NCBI GenBank assembly: GCA_016081115.2
Contig: JABTTQ020000156.1
Location: 268,910 to 332,909, forward strand
Origin: Rehmannia glutinosa
Taxonomy: Eukaryota > Streptophyta > Magnoliopsida > Lamiales > Orobanchaceae
Length of the DNA: 64,000 nt
Direction: 5' to 3'
Shown here: in pieces, positions 21,420 through 32,702 of the stretch
Numbering within the stretch: the stretch's first letter is position 1
Layout of the letters: each line of letters opens with the position of its first letter
Program-made: the position numbers and the translations under genes
The notes under the pieces: generated by a model
Seen by the model: the letters and a program-made list of their open reading frames with translations, nothing else
Database searches by the model: none
Told to the model about the DNA's origin: nothing

Positions 21420-22772
21420 TTCCAAGTCACGAGTAAAGAGGAACGATCATCAGCTACGAATGAAGTCTACCATACCGGCGCCTCCACCAACAAGCCACCT
21501 CTATTTGATTCCAAATATTATACATTTTGGATAGAAAGAATGGAATGATATTTACAAAGTTTCGGGTTCGATATTTGTAACACGGTCATTAATGGAGAAT
21601 CTATTCCGATGAAAGACACACCTCACACCTCTAAAGCTCTGAAGGAGCTCAATGATGAAGAGAAGAAAAACATCTCTTTAAATGGTAAAGCTCTTAATGT
21701 TATTTATTGTTCTCTTACCATTTCGGAATATGTTCATATTGTAGGAATTAAATTGGCACATGAAGTATGGAGAAAATTAGAAGAAGTATATGCAAATGAA
21801 AGGAGTCACACAAAAGCATCTACCTCTCAAATGGATACAACATCAAATCCAACAAGGTGGGATGAGCTTCCTACAACTTCCGACGACAATGAAAACGAAC
21901 GATGTCTTATGGGCTTCGAAGAAGAAAACGAGGTAAGTTCTAAACCTTCTACTTCTTATGATAATGAATTAAAAATGATTATAGTGATTTGCAAAATGAT
22001 TTTGATGAGCTTCAAAATGAATTCCAAAGCTTACTTGTTAAATACAAAAATTTGAAAAAGGAATTCAATGTTTTGAAAAATGAAAAGGATAGTTTATTTA
22101 CTTCCTATGAATTACTATCATGTGCTCACACCACCACTCTTGATAAGGTTAGAAACCTTTAAAAAGAAAATAGTACTCTTGTTGAGGATATTACTTGCAT
22201 GAAAAATGATTTATTAAAATTCAACTTGAGTACAAATAAAATGTCCAGAATTGTTGATATTCATAGTTGTGATAAATTGAAACAAGGACTTGATCATAAG
22301 CCTAATGTTGTTAATCATATGAAAAAGAGTCAAGTCTCTAAGCATGTTGGTCATTATGCTCCTAAAATTGTTACTTGTTTTTAATGCGGTAAAAAGGGTC
22401 ACACGGTTAATACTTGTCGGGCTAGAAATAGCTCTAATTATTATTGGAGACCTAAAAGTCTCAAAGTTAATCTCAAAGGACCCAAACACTTGAGGGTACC
22501 ACAAAACAATGTCATATTAGGTACCCGGTGGAATAATAATCAAGGAAAATTCATACCGCCAAGAAGACATCAAATGACCGTCTCATTTGATCAAAGGAGA
22601 AGACATCACCACAATGAATTTCCAAGAGAAAGACATTATCAACAATGGGAAGGACACAATCCTTGGAAATGGAGCAATTGGAGAAGCTATCATCAACAAG
22701 ATGATTTTCAAAGGGGAAGATATCATCAACAATGGGAAAGACACAACCCATGGAAATGGCGTAATTGGTAAA
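21420..22772 (+). pseudogene. Element F gag
   Basis: Copia Gag with the N-terminal NKPPLFDSKYYTFWIERME, a stop (TGA) in place of the following Trp, then SLTISEYVHIVG, HEVWRKLEEVYANE (UBN2-type capsid region) and an acidic segment with CLMGFEEENE. A coiled coil follows with frame breaks near 21985-22200, then the knuckle near 22374-22420 reading CF-stop-CGKKGHTVNTC, where one codon is now TAA. A His/Arg/Trp-rich tail has an 87-bp repeat (22634-22770). No in-frame ATG is visible before 21470, so the start is uncertain. Confidence 0.8.
22634..22770 (+). repeat. 87-bp imperfect repeat in F gag tail
   Basis: The segment coding YQQWEGHNPWKWSNW recurs 29 codons later as HQQWERHNPWKWRNW. It lies next to the CCHC knuckle, so the Trp/His/Arg-rich unit may add nucleic-acid binding; that role is inference. 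Confidence 0.8.
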
Positions 22773-23590
22773 CCGTATCTCCCTATTTAAATATGCATTT
22801 TATTTTGTTATTATGCATGCTTTTTTTTGTAAAATGAGTTTTCAATTTTGTTTTAAATTAAGGTCTTCAATAAATATTTGTGTTTTTAAAATCTTTTGAA
22901 AAGAAGACCTTGCATGATGTTTTTAAATCTCTTGTGCATTTACTATGACTATTGTGATTTAATATCTCTTATGGATTTTTATGGCATAAGCATACTTGTG
23001 ACATATATTATTGCTTTAGCCTACACTTTTACCATTATTTTTTGTACTAGAATTGCTTAAGAATTGTGTAGGATATATACCTTCATAAATGACATATGTC
23101 AAGAGTGACCTGAATTATCGAGGTACGCACACCATTGTTATTCATCTTATAGACTCGATATATTTTTGCCATATGCCTATGTGCTTGTTTTTCAAGATAT
23201 TTCAAAGTATTTCACACAAATGCCATTTAGAGGATTTTTCGATTTTTTGAAAGGCACTATTCGATAAAGCTTGTTTTATCCGAGACTTGTAAAAGGATTA
23301 TATTTGTTTTGATAAAACATTCGATTTTTATCCTCTTCTCAAAATTATGCATTTGATTGCACATATTCATTCTTGTCAAAACTCTTGTTCAAATACTTCT
23401 CTTAAATGAGGTCTCAACTATATGTTCTCGGGTTTTCATATTTCAGAAGAGACCTTATATAGCTTTCTATAAGCATATTTGAACTTACATGTTTTATGAA
23501 ACTCTTGATGATTTGTTTTAAAGCATAGTATGTGTTACTTGTTTTAGTATCTCTATTACTCGATATTACTATGCTCTTGTGCAAGATATC
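22773..23590 (+). other. Element F interval where protease and integrase are missing
   Basis: About 800 bases, A/T-rich, without recognisable coding sequence. Protease, GAG-pre-integrase and integrase would stand here in a complete element, and none of their motifs is visible. Confidence 0.6.
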
Positions 23591-24541
23591 TTGTTAAGAC
23601 TTTGCAGAAATTTTTGGTATCTCGGAACAAGCTTGATAACCAAGGCAAGGTTAGTAGCTCAATGGTATTGTCAAGAAGAAGGTATTGATGAAACATTTGC
23701 ACCCATAGCACGTTTAGAAGCTATTCGAATTTTACTTGCCTATTCTTGTTTTAAGAAAATTTCAAGCTTTACCAAATGGATGTTAAATCCGCCTTTCTAA
23801 ATGGTTTTATTCAATAAGAAGTCTATGTAAAACAACCGGGGTTTGAAAATTTTTCTAGGCCAAATGATTTTCATAAAAAGCCTTGTATGGTTTAAAACAA
23901 GCATCCCGTGTATGGTATGATAGACTTAGCTATTTTTTGCAAAATGGTCTTACAAGAGGTAAAGTTGATACTACTCTTCTTATTTTTGAAATAGGGCAAG
24001 ATTGCTTACTTGTACAAATTTATGATATTATTTTTGGTGCTACTAATGAATCTTTGTGCAAGATATTTTCTAAGTTGATGCAAGGTGAACTTGAGATAAG
24101 CATGATGGGGGAGCTCAATTTCTTCCTTGAACTTCAAGTTAAACAATGCCCAAGAAGGTGGTTATATTTCACAATCAAAGTATACAAAAGTACCTTTGAA
24201 GAAGTTAGGCATTGAAGAAGGAAGAACAATCTCTATTCCTATGGTAACAATATCAAGATGGACAAAAGTTGAGAAAGGAATATTGGTTAACAAACAAATT
24301 CGAAGTATGTTTATCTATGTTTATTACTCCTTTAGACTCGACATTTTCTATGTCTTATGTCAGTATGCTCGACTTCAAAACTATCCCAACGAATCTCATT
24401 AAAGTGTCGTTAAAAGAAATTTTCAAATATTTGAAAGGCACTTCTTCTTATGGCTTGTATATCCAAAGTTTTAAAACGTTCATGTTTTTTGGGGATAACA
24501 AGTCTGGCGATTATAATTTCTCAAAATATGGTTCGTCATAA
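23591..24541 (+). pseudogene. Element F reverse transcriptase / RNase H remnant
   Basis: Pieces in order: ARLVAQWYCQEEGI and ETFAPIARLEAIRILLAY (23640-23750), YGLKQASRVWYDRLSYFL (23883-), LLVQIYDIIFGATNESLC, where the YVDD box has lost its VD (reads Y-DIIFG), MMGELNFFLELQVKQ, then KYLKGTSSYGLYIQ and GDNKSGDYN, the start of RNase H. No further RNase H motif follows. The lost aspartate means no activity is expected. Sirevirus-like in sequence. Confidence 0.85.
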
Positions 24542-25901
24542 TCGAACTAAATATATTGAGATTCGATATCTTTTCTAAGGGATTGAGTTTCTAAAAACAA
24601 AAAAAAATGAGATGTTTTTAATTCCGTCTCAAAGATAACTCGTGGACATTTGTTTTTAATCGTTAACCGCTGAGTCTTTTACCTCATTTTGAGCTTATTT
24701 AGACATAATGCATATTGAATGAGGTCTACGTTTGCATTTTGCACGTTTTTAAAACTTAGGGGCGAAAAATCAGATTTTTGGATCAAATTTTGGATTTTGG
24801 AAAAATAGACTGAACCAGTGGGCTAAGTGAGTTGAGGCGACCGGTCGGCCTTAGAAATGTTTGGTTAAAACCGCCTCTGTTCTCATACTTAGCCATTTTT
24901 GGCTCTTTCACTCATTTTTCGTCCCATTTGCCATTTGCACACGTAATTCACTTCAAATGTATTTTGTTGCATACATTATATATCTTGGGGTTTGTCTTGC
25001 TCGTTTATCATCATTGTTGTTCATCCTCACCGATTAAATGGTAAGAATCCTACTTCTTTATCTCAATTGGGTTGAACCCTTGAGAACTTGGCTTAAATGT
25101 AATTTCTTGATACTAATTATATATGTTTGTGATGAGCTCATTAATTATGGTTGATTGATTCTTGTTTAATTTCATTTGGTGATGAAAAATTTGGCTTGGT
25201 TATTTTTAAAAGGACTATATACATCTTCTTTATCATTTGACGCCCGCCAAGTGTTCGGTAAAATATTTCAAAGAAAAATTCATCACCTACATGATTCTCT
25301 TGTTTTTCAAATGTCTTATATATTTATAGAGATCATGTTTTGCAAAGCAAATGAGCTTTCATGAGCTTCTACAAGTCATATAATCGACTTTTCCCTCTTG
25401 TTTGGTTTATAAGCTTCAATGTTCAAATAGCTCGATAAATTAGTTAAATTGCGTACTTTGATATGAATATATGATATTTTTATCGTGCTAACATTCTTTT
25501 TTATGATTCCAAAGGGAGAGAAACAGGTTATAAGCTCATTAGCTCATAATAGCTAAAATTAGCTCGCGAAAGAAGCTATAAGTTGTGGCTATTAAAAGCC
25601 AAAAGTTGTGGATCATACTAAGTCCATTTGATGTATTATGGACTCATATACATGTCTAATGATGTTTTGTTGACAGGGGGAGCTTATAAGCTCTTGATTC
25701 TTAAGCTCAATATGTAAAAGCTGAGCTTTTAGCTTTTGGTTGATTGCTTCTATATTACTCTTGTTGTGCATGTTGATAGGTGGAGCTTTTGCAAAAATGT
25801 TTTTGAAAATCTATACTCCCATCCTTGTGATTAAATTGTTTTGTTTTCAAAATTAACCTCTTTAAATTATTTTGGTTTGTAATCATCAATAAGGAGGAGT
25901 T
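24542..25901 (+). other. Element F 3' non-coding region with repeated polypurine-like tracts
   Basis: No gene. Contains one more ACCGGTCGG motif (24838-24848), an AGCT-rich stretch (25525-25745) and three purine-rich tracts of similar design (25674-, 25776-, 25888-), the last of which abuts the 3' LTR. Confidence 0.6.
25888..25901 (+). promoter_or_regulatory. Element F polypurine tract
   Basis: AATAAGGAGGAGTT immediately before the 3' LTR TG; the primer for plus-strand DNA synthesis. Similar tracts occur upstream at about 25674 (CAGGGGGAGC) and 25776 (ATAGGTGGAGC). Confidence 0.75.
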
Positions 25902-27232
25902 TGTTAGATAAATGTTTTTATCATGATTTCGATGATTTTGTTTTTATACCAAAATAATATTTCTAATGTTGTCCAAATACTCCCGACCGGTTTAAAATAT
26001 TTTTACTAATTTTTCGGAATATTTCTTGAAGTTTATTTTCGACAAAAATTGGACAACACTTCTGTCTCATGTGCAACCGGTCGCCTTATAGGGAAACCCA
26101 TACCTGGAGTTGAGTTTTAAAACAGAAAAAGGGATGGAGAATTTTTTGAGGAGGTCAACCGGTCAACCGTGTCGTCGACCGGTACCTAAAAGAGAGAAAT
26201 CTGAAACATATCTCTCTGTATTACATTTTGTGAGGGTTGGACCGGTCCACAAGGGGGCCGACCGGTTGCACCCTAGGTCGACCAGTCGAGCACCCCCCTG
26301 ACCGGTCACCCTATGTATTTTTGTTGTATCATTTTCTTTTCTGTATTTGTGCGCGACCGGTCGCCCTATTGTTTGACAGCAAAATTCTAACCGTTGTGCA
26401 GCAGACAGAAATTCCTTAAATTGTGGAATTGGTTTCTAACAGCTATATTCTTCAATTGTCTTGCAATTTTTTACAGATTTCAATCTCCTAGGAGGAGTCT
26501 GTCAAGTTCAAGACATCTCCTATAAATAGATGAAGAGTTGAAGCAACACAGAAAGAGAGAATAGTACAACACAATAAGATACATTCAAGCAAACATATTT
26601 GTTCTTGATTGTTATTATTCTTGTTGTAATTTGCCTAGCTTATCACTTTCACATCTTGAGGTCTAGGCTTTATTTCTTTATTACACTTGCACTCAAAATT
26701 GTATTATTGATTAACGAGTTGTAATCTTGAATATTTGTGGTCATCATTCAACACAAGATATCCTTGTGAGTGTTCTTGTGGTAAGAACACACTTGGGTGA
26801 TCTAGGTGTTAGGTGCAAGAAGATTGTGGTAATCTTCTTATTGAAGAGTGTGGTGCTCTTTGAGGTGTTGAAGAATTTGGTATTCTTCAAGTCAGAAGAT
26901 TGTGGTAATCTTCACAAGGTGTCGTTGAGGATTGTGGTAATCTTCAAGTGAGATTGTGGTAATCTCCAAAAAGGTGTTGTAAGGTGTTATTGTATTAATT
27001 GTGGTAATTAATAAAATCTTTTTTTCTTTTTGAAATCCATCCCGGAGATACTGGGGTGGTAGAGGATTAGGCCCTAGGTGGGTTGAACCTCTATAAATCG
27101 ACGTGTGTTATTTACTTCCCGCACCTTTATTCTTGTCTTGGCTTGTTTGTTTCGAAAAAGAGGTCATAATCGAGAAAATGGAGATAATCTATTCACCCCC
27201 CCTCTAGATTATTGTAGCTGCTTGGACTTACA
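25902..27232 (+). repeat. Element F 3' LTR (1331 bp)
   Basis: Near-identical to 20072-21385, with the same ACCGGTCG cluster (25984-26313, plus one at 26345), TATA box (26521-26528), hairpin repeats (26818-26967) and CTTGGACTTACA end. It is longer mainly through an extra ACCGGTC-containing segment near 26155-26190. Confidence 0.92.
26521..26528 (+). promoter_or_regulatory. TATA box of element F 3' LTR
   Basis: TATAAATA, same context as 20674-20681. Confidence 0.65.
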
Positions 27233-27532
27233 GCCAAGTCCAAAATGGAGGCAGCCAAGGCAGTGTTAGAGGAAAAGGCATTGATTCAGCAAGAGGAAGA
27301 GGTAGGAATGAATCTTCCAGTGGGAGGTAGAGCTCAAATGCAGCCAAGTAGAAGCTCTTCTCTAGGAAGAGGATTTAGAGGAAGTGATTTCCTAGCTAAC
27401 CCCAATAGAAGAACAACTGCGTATTGGCTAGGACTTAAAGACCATGATTTGAGAAAAGCAAGAGGCAGAGGTGGAAGAAGATTGGGTGAAGCTGATGATC
27501 ATACATATGTGTTCTTTACAATTCATTTGTAA
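27233..27532 (+). pseudogene. Element D ORF3, 3' end (after F)
   Basis: Continuation of ORF3 beyond the F insertion, open to a stop at 27530-27532. Ala/Glu-rich at first (MEAAKAVLEEKALIQQEEE), then Arg/Gly-rich (SSLGRGFRGSDF, KARGRGGRRLGEADDH). An Arg/Gly-rich end would suit nucleic-acid binding, but no known domain is recognised. The end of ORF3 in C and G2 is also highly charged. Confidence 0.7.
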
Positions 27533-27647
27533 ATGTACACTGTAATCATACATGTAAGTGCCTAAAAAGTTGATCAATAAAATCAATTCTTTCAATTTAA
27601 ATTATTTACTTTCAGTGCATAAATGTTGTAATAGTTTTGCCATCATC

Positions 27648-27662
27648 AAAAAAAGGGGAACG
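27648..27662 (+). promoter_or_regulatory. Element D polypurine tract
   Basis: CATCATCAAAAAAAGGGGAACG precursor region with the purine run ending directly before the LTR TG at 27663; the same ATCATCAAAA-GGGG design as in C and G2. Confidence 0.85.
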
Positions 27663-29212
27663 TGTTAGGAAATTTATTAATTTAGATTTTGATGATGCTT
27701 AAAAAACTCTATATCAGAAAGTTGGCACCCCGATTTCAATGTAATTTCTGCATATGTAATAGATAGGACTTAGGCTAACTCAAAAGCAACCAAGTGGAAT
27801 CACAGGAGACTTGTTGAATGAGTATCAGAAGACTCGTAGCTGAATGACGAAAATTTAGTTGGCTCTTAGCTGAGTACATTATCAGGAGACTCTCAGCAGA
27901 GTGAAGCCAGCCAAGCCAAGTTGAAGATTGTAGAAGTTTACTGAAGATCGAAGTGAAGATTCAGCTGAGTGTCAAAGAAGAAGGATCAGTCAAGTACCAA
28001 GAAGCTATCTCAGTCAGCAGACTGACAGCTAAGTCACTCCAGATAAGTGGAGAAGACTATCAAAAAGGTTCAGCAGCAAAAAGGACTCAAGAAATCTGAA
28101 GATGTCCGTTGATAAGTAAAGTCAAATCTTTGCTGAAAATGGAAAGAAGACAGACTGCAACCATAAAGCTATTTTGTTAAAAGAGTGCATAAAGCTAGGA
28201 ACCAATGCGATGTTCCTGCAAACCTACAAAGGTTCAGGAAACGCTTGTAGAGCATTAATACAAGATAGGGTCAACATCAAGTGTTGCATAACAAGACAAG
28301 CAAATGACCATGAAGTGAAGTTTGAAAAATGGTTATATCTCTTCAATGGATACATTGTTCAAACTGGCATTATAAAAGGTTGAGGAGCTTATAAGAGAGT
28401 GTACTTTCGCAACAGACACATACCTGCAAACATTCAAGAAAAGAGCAAAATACTCTCAAGCAATACATTTTATCCTCAAGCCTAAAACTTGAAGTAAATC
28501 GATCCAACACTCTCAGTGAAGGAAGAAAAGCTTCAAACTATTGAAGAGGAACATTGTTGAAAGACAAAGGGGCCAGCACAACCAAGGTTGAAGGAAGTGC
28601 AGTAAGGTTCTAGTTCGAACCAAGACTTTTGATTCATTGGAGGGCTACGTGACCAAACCCAAGAATCTAAAGGAGCTGAAGTAGCAGGACAACCGTCTTG
28701 TGAAGAGCTGAGTCCCAAGAGTGAAGCTAGTTATGTGATCAAGGCTTACTCAGACTGTTGTATCCATATTGTAACAATTGTTACATTTGATTACCTCCAG
28801 GAATTGGAGAAGAGTCGATTAGAGGAATTACCCCATCCTCGAACCCCTATAAATTACTCTTTGTCATTTACTTTCAGCACATTTATTTCTTGCTTATTAT
28901 ATCTGCTGATTGATAAATTTGCTAAGTCTACTGATAATAGCTTAACCTAAAACAACTGTTGAAAACATATTTCAAACAAAGGTTGTAAGACTTCCGCTGA
29001 AAAACCAAGTTACTTGTTTTTATAAAAAGGTCACTTCACTTAGCTTAGTTATCTGATCAAAAGCTCTCTCGAGTCTGTTGAGTAGTTAACTCTACTGTTG
29101 AGGTTAGACTAAGTTTTCCCTCAAGGACTAAGTTGACTTGTGATTAAAACTCTGATTTAAGGATAAAATTTGAAAATTGGTTAAGTTTATTTAACCCCTC
29201 CCCCCATTGAAA
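27663..29212 (+). repeat. Element D LTR, shared with downstream gag (H)
   Basis: Begins TGTTAGGAAATTTATTAA after a polypurine tract, so it is the 3' LTR of D. It is followed at once by a primer-binding site and gag, so it is also the 5' LTR of internal region H. The last ~35 bases of U5 found in sister LTRs are missing (ends near CCCCCCATTGAAA). TATA box at 28371-28379. Confidence 0.82.
28371..28379 (+). promoter_or_regulatory. TATA box of element D LTR
   Basis: TATAAAAGG at the shared LTR position. Confidence 0.6.
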
Positions 29213-29214
29213 AG

Positions 29215-29226
29215 TGGTATCAGAGC
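29215..29226 (+). promoter_or_regulatory. Primer-binding site of internal region H
   Basis: TGGTATCAGAGC, a perfect initiator tRNA-Met complement. Confidence 0.92.
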
Positions 29227-29331
29227 GGTTGGTTCAATGAACTTTCCACACTGGTTACTGAACTAGATCTCAATCTTTTTCAAAGATACAACACTTGATC
29301 TTTTAAAATTTTCTTTTAAACAGTTATTATC

Positions 29332-30000
29332 ATGGAAGCAAATATATCTCGCATTTCTATGTTCACTATTGAAGAATTTGATGACTGCAAGATTCGTATG
29401 CAGGCACATCATTCAGCTTTACACGATGAAATGTGGTTCATCATTGAGGATGGACCATTACAAATAATGAAAGTGAACACAGTTGTAAGGCCACTGCTCC
29501 TGCTACTACTGAAAGAGAGACTGTTGCAGCACCTAATGTACATGTTGCACCAAGCCCGCAATAGTTGAAAAGCCAAGATGTGAATGGATCAATAAAGATA
29601 GAAAGAGATACAGTTTGGACAATGTTGCCAAGGATATTTTGTACAAACCTCTCGATAAAGCCATGCTAAAAAAAGTAAAATCATGCAGAACGACTTGAGA
29701 GATATGGGAAAGCTAACTTTAACTTGTGAAGGATCAGAGCAAATTAAAGAAAATAAATTAACAGTTGTTATACAAAAATTTGAAAATTTTAAAATGCTTG
29801 CAGGTGAAACTCTGGATCAGCTGGATGCTAGATTTACAAAGATAACAAATGAGCTTTCTGCTCTAGGAAAGGAATACACACAGAAGGAGATGTGTATGAA
29901 AATTACAACCAACAAATCGGAGGAATGAGGAAGAAAGAAAGATCTGTAGAGAAAGAAAACCAGAAACGAAGGAAGCCATGATGGCTGCTGAAACTGGCCT
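29332..30000 (+). pseudogene. Region H gag with internal deletion
   Basis: ATG at 29332 with the family opening (MEANISRISMFTIEEFDDC). The capsid-like part (29683-29925) has KFENFKMLAGETLDQLDARF and KEMCMK. Near 29905 the sequence jumps from MCMKI directly to NEEERK, which in complete copies lies after the CCHC knuckle, so about 1 kb with the knuckle is deleted. Ends near 30000 where minus-strand element E begins. Confidence 0.8.
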
Positions 30001-30219
30001 CATTTTGTCACTTAGCTCATAATTAATGTTTCAGTTTTCTTCATTTATGACTCAACTCTGCTACTCTCTTCCTTGATTCGACTGAATAATCATTTGGTTG
30101 TCCAGCTAACTCGATACAGCTGACTAGCCATATAAGTTGTTTCACTTAGTTGATATGTGAAACTCTTATAATATGCAATTCTCTCATCTTTACTCCACTG
30201 AATGAGACTTTTGATCTTC

Positions 30220-30740
30220 CTAACACAACTCCATAAATCCAAGCTCATTCTTAAGTTCTTCAAACCTTGATTCACATAAGGGCTTTATGAATATATCAGC
30301 TAATTGCTTCTCAGTTGATATGTATTCTAATGTGATGTCTTTCTTTTCAACATGATCTCTTATAAAATGATGTCTGGCATCAATGTGCTTGGTTCTTAAA
30401 TGCAATGATGAATTATAAGTAATTGCAATGGCACTTGTGTTATTACACATAATTAGAATCTCTCTTTCTTCAATGTCATAATAATCTTTGTTGTTGCCTC
30501 ATCCATAGAACTTGGCACACACTTGATTTACTGCTGAAGAATGTACTCTGCTTCAGCTATGGATGTAGCTATAGAGTTTTGTTTCTTGCTGAACCAAGAA
30601 ACTAATCTATTTCCAAACATTTGACAAGTACAAGATGTACTCTTCATGTCAACTCTACATCCAGCATAGTTGAGTTTGAATATCCAATCAGCTTGAATCC
30701 TCATTCCTTTGGACACCATAAGCCAACTCCTTGGCATCCC
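30220..30740 (-). pseudogene. Element E RNase H
   Basis: 30220-30450 covers MCNNTSAIAIT (Asn in place of the usual MCDN Asp), RTKHIDARHHFIRDHVEKK and KPLCESRFEELKNELG with a stop after FMELC. 30528-30737 covers YAGCRVDMKSTS, MFGNRLVSWFSKKQNS and TSIAEAEYI (catalytic Glu). A disrupted stretch near 30450-30530 lacks the LWMRQQ segment. The loss of the catalytic Asp argues against activity. Confidence 0.82.
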
Positions 30741-31640
30741 TTCAAATACCTTAGGATTGTCTTGGCTTCAATCTTATGACTTTCCTTAGGAGCAGACTGA
30801 AATCTTGCACATGCTTTTACAACAAATGTGATGTCTGGTTTGCTGGCTGTCAAATAGAAGATCCAATGAGTGTTCTATACCTTGTTTGATCAACAACTTC
30901 TCCTTCTGCATCCATATCCATCTTCATAGATGTATTCATGGGAATCTTCATAGATGACCTTCTCTTCCATACCAAATTTCTTCATTAAATCTCTAGTATA
31001 TTTTGGTTTGACTTATGAAGGTTCCATCCTTCATTTGCTTAACTTGAATACCTAGGAAGAAAGTCAGCTCTCCCATCATACTCATCTCAAACTTCCCTTG
31101 CATAAGGTTTGAGAATTTGTCACACAGCTCTTTGTTTGTGGATCTAAAGATGATGTCATCCACATATATTTAACAAGCAGTATATTCTCTCCATCTTGAA
31201 TTCTAAAGGGTGTTCTATCAAATTTGCCTTTGGTGAATTCATTATCTATAAGAAACTGAGATAATGTGTCATACCATGCTCTTGGTGCTTACTTCAAACC
31301 ATATAATGCCTTCTTAAGCTTGTAGACTTTATCTCCAATAGTTTTTTACTCAAAACCTGGATATTGTTCCATATAGACTTCTTCTTCCAAAAGTCCATTA
31401 AAAGATGCACTCTTCACATCCATTTGAAGTTATTTTGTGATGCATAAGCAAGAAACATCCTTATTGCCTCCAATCTTGCAACAGGTACAAAGGTTTCATC
31501 AAAATCTATGCCCACTTCTTGGCAATACCCTTTGGGTACCAATCTTCCTTTGTTTCTTACTACAGATCCCTCTTCATTCATCTTGTTTCTGAATACCCAC
31601 TTAGTACCAATAACATTTTGGTGTGTATGCCTTTGAACCA
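30740..31640 (-). pseudogene. Element E reverse transcriptase
   Basis: Best open part 31414-31758: NVIGTKWVFRNKMNEEGS, KGYCQEVGIDFDETF, VPVARLEAIRMFLAYA. The distal half (about 30780-31400) keeps recognisable remnants of YGLK, a YVDD region with a one-base loss near 31170, and LTFFLG-like text, but in all three frames. Confidence 0.8.
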
Positions 31641-31659
31641 ATTCCCAAACTTTACTCCT

Positions 31660-32702
31660 TTCAAACTGATTCAACTTTTCCTGCATAACTAGAATCCAAT
31701 GTTGGTGGCACATATTTAGGCTCAATTTGAGAAATGAAACAAGTGAACATAGCTTCATGTTGAGTCCTGGATTTGGTTCTTACTTCTTCTCTAACATCTC
31801 CAATGAAAGTTTTACTTTCATCGGAGTATCCCAAAAAGATACCTTCATCTGTTTTAGCATCAAAAGCTTTCAAGTTGTCCTTGTCATTGTTGTGAATGAA
31901 GCACTTACATCCAAAGATATGAAAATATTCAACATTTGGCTTCCTTCCTGTCCAAATTTCATAGGGGTTTTGGACACTGCCTATTGATCATACACTTATT
32001 CTGAGTGTAGTAGGTAGTATTAATGGCTTCAGCCCAAATTGTTTTATCAAATCCAGCATGAGTAACATGGTCCTTGTAGCTTCTTTGAGGGTTTTGTTTC
32101 TTCTTTTAGCCACTCCATTCTACGGTGGAGTTCTTGCAACTGATAACTCATGAGCAATACCAATTGTGCAATATTGAGTTATAATCCCATTGACAGACTC
32201 AGTTGCTCTGTCAAACCTTATCTTGATAATGGTTTGACTCTTCTCATTTTGAACTCTCCTCATAAGTTGTGGAAGCTTCTGCAAAAGTTTCCTTCTTTTT
32301 ACACATAAAGATGATCCATGTGTATCTTGAATAATCATCCACCATCAGGTGTATTTCTTTCCACTGATATTGGTTGGTTCAACAGGACCAAATAAATCCA
32401 TATGCAATAAAGGTGAGATCCTTGTTGAAGAACGACTAGGTTTGTCCTTGAATGAAGACTTGATCTGCTTTCCCATCTGGCATGCATCACAAATATTTTT
32501 CCTTCTTGTACACTTAGTCTGGAAATCCTTCCACATCATGACTCCTTGCAAGCTTGTTGATTGTCTTGAAATTCAGATGACTTAATTTTTTATGCCATAA
32601 CCAACTTGATTCGGTTGTACTATTTGCTAGTAGGCATGTACTTGGTGTAGCAGTTGACCAATCCACTACATACATGTTCTTCTGTCTTGATCCTGGTAGC
32701 AC
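31660..32702 (-). pseudogene. Element E integrase with zinc finger
   Basis: Zinc finger at 32514-32702 (SSWLWHKKLSHLNFKTINKL) and 32345-32551 (ICDACQMGKQIKSSFKD, HMDLFGP). Core remnants at 32120-32338: KLPQLMRRVQNEKSQTIIK, then RFDRATESVNGII, where GTEF has become ATES. C-terminal GIFLGYSDES at 31661-31873. The DDE triad is not complete in any one frame. Confidence 0.82.

Larger units (their letters stand above)
20072..27232 (+). mobile_element. Element F: internally deleted copia element with two LTRs
   Basis: Both LTRs present (20072-21385 and 25902-27232) around only 4.5 kb of internal DNA with gag and an RT/RNase H remnant but no protease or integrase. Flanks ACCAA (20067-20071) and GCCAA (27233-27237) fit a 5-bp target duplication with one change. 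Its LTR is unrelated in sequence to the A-G LTRs; its RT is still Sirevirus-like. Inserted in ORF3 of D. Probably non-autonomous in its present state. Confidence 0.9.
16460..29212 (+). mobile_element. Element D: Sirevirus-type copia remnant, interrupted by B and F
   Basis: Plus strand. Starts abruptly inside RNase H because B is inserted at 16459/16460; the rest of its pol lies beyond B. Then pol-ORF3 spacer, ORF3 (17391-20071), element F inserted (20072-27232), ORF3 end (27233-27532), polypurine tract and LTR (27663-29212). The accumulated stop codons of CAG/CAA-to-TAG/TAA type, and its role as host for B and F, make it one of the oldest copies here. Confidence 0.85.

Noticed and set aside
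25525..25745. AGCT-rich stretch with TTATAAGCTC and repeated AGCTCATAATAGCT, possible MITE or regulatory array
   Set aside because: No terminal inverted repeats or target duplication found; it overlaps the polypurine-like tracts of F and is best left as 3' non-coding sequence.
26110..26301. Arg/Pro-rich 63-codon frame in the F 3' LTR
   Set aside because: Created by the repeated ACCGGTCG motifs; absent from the other LTR because of small differences, so not a gene.
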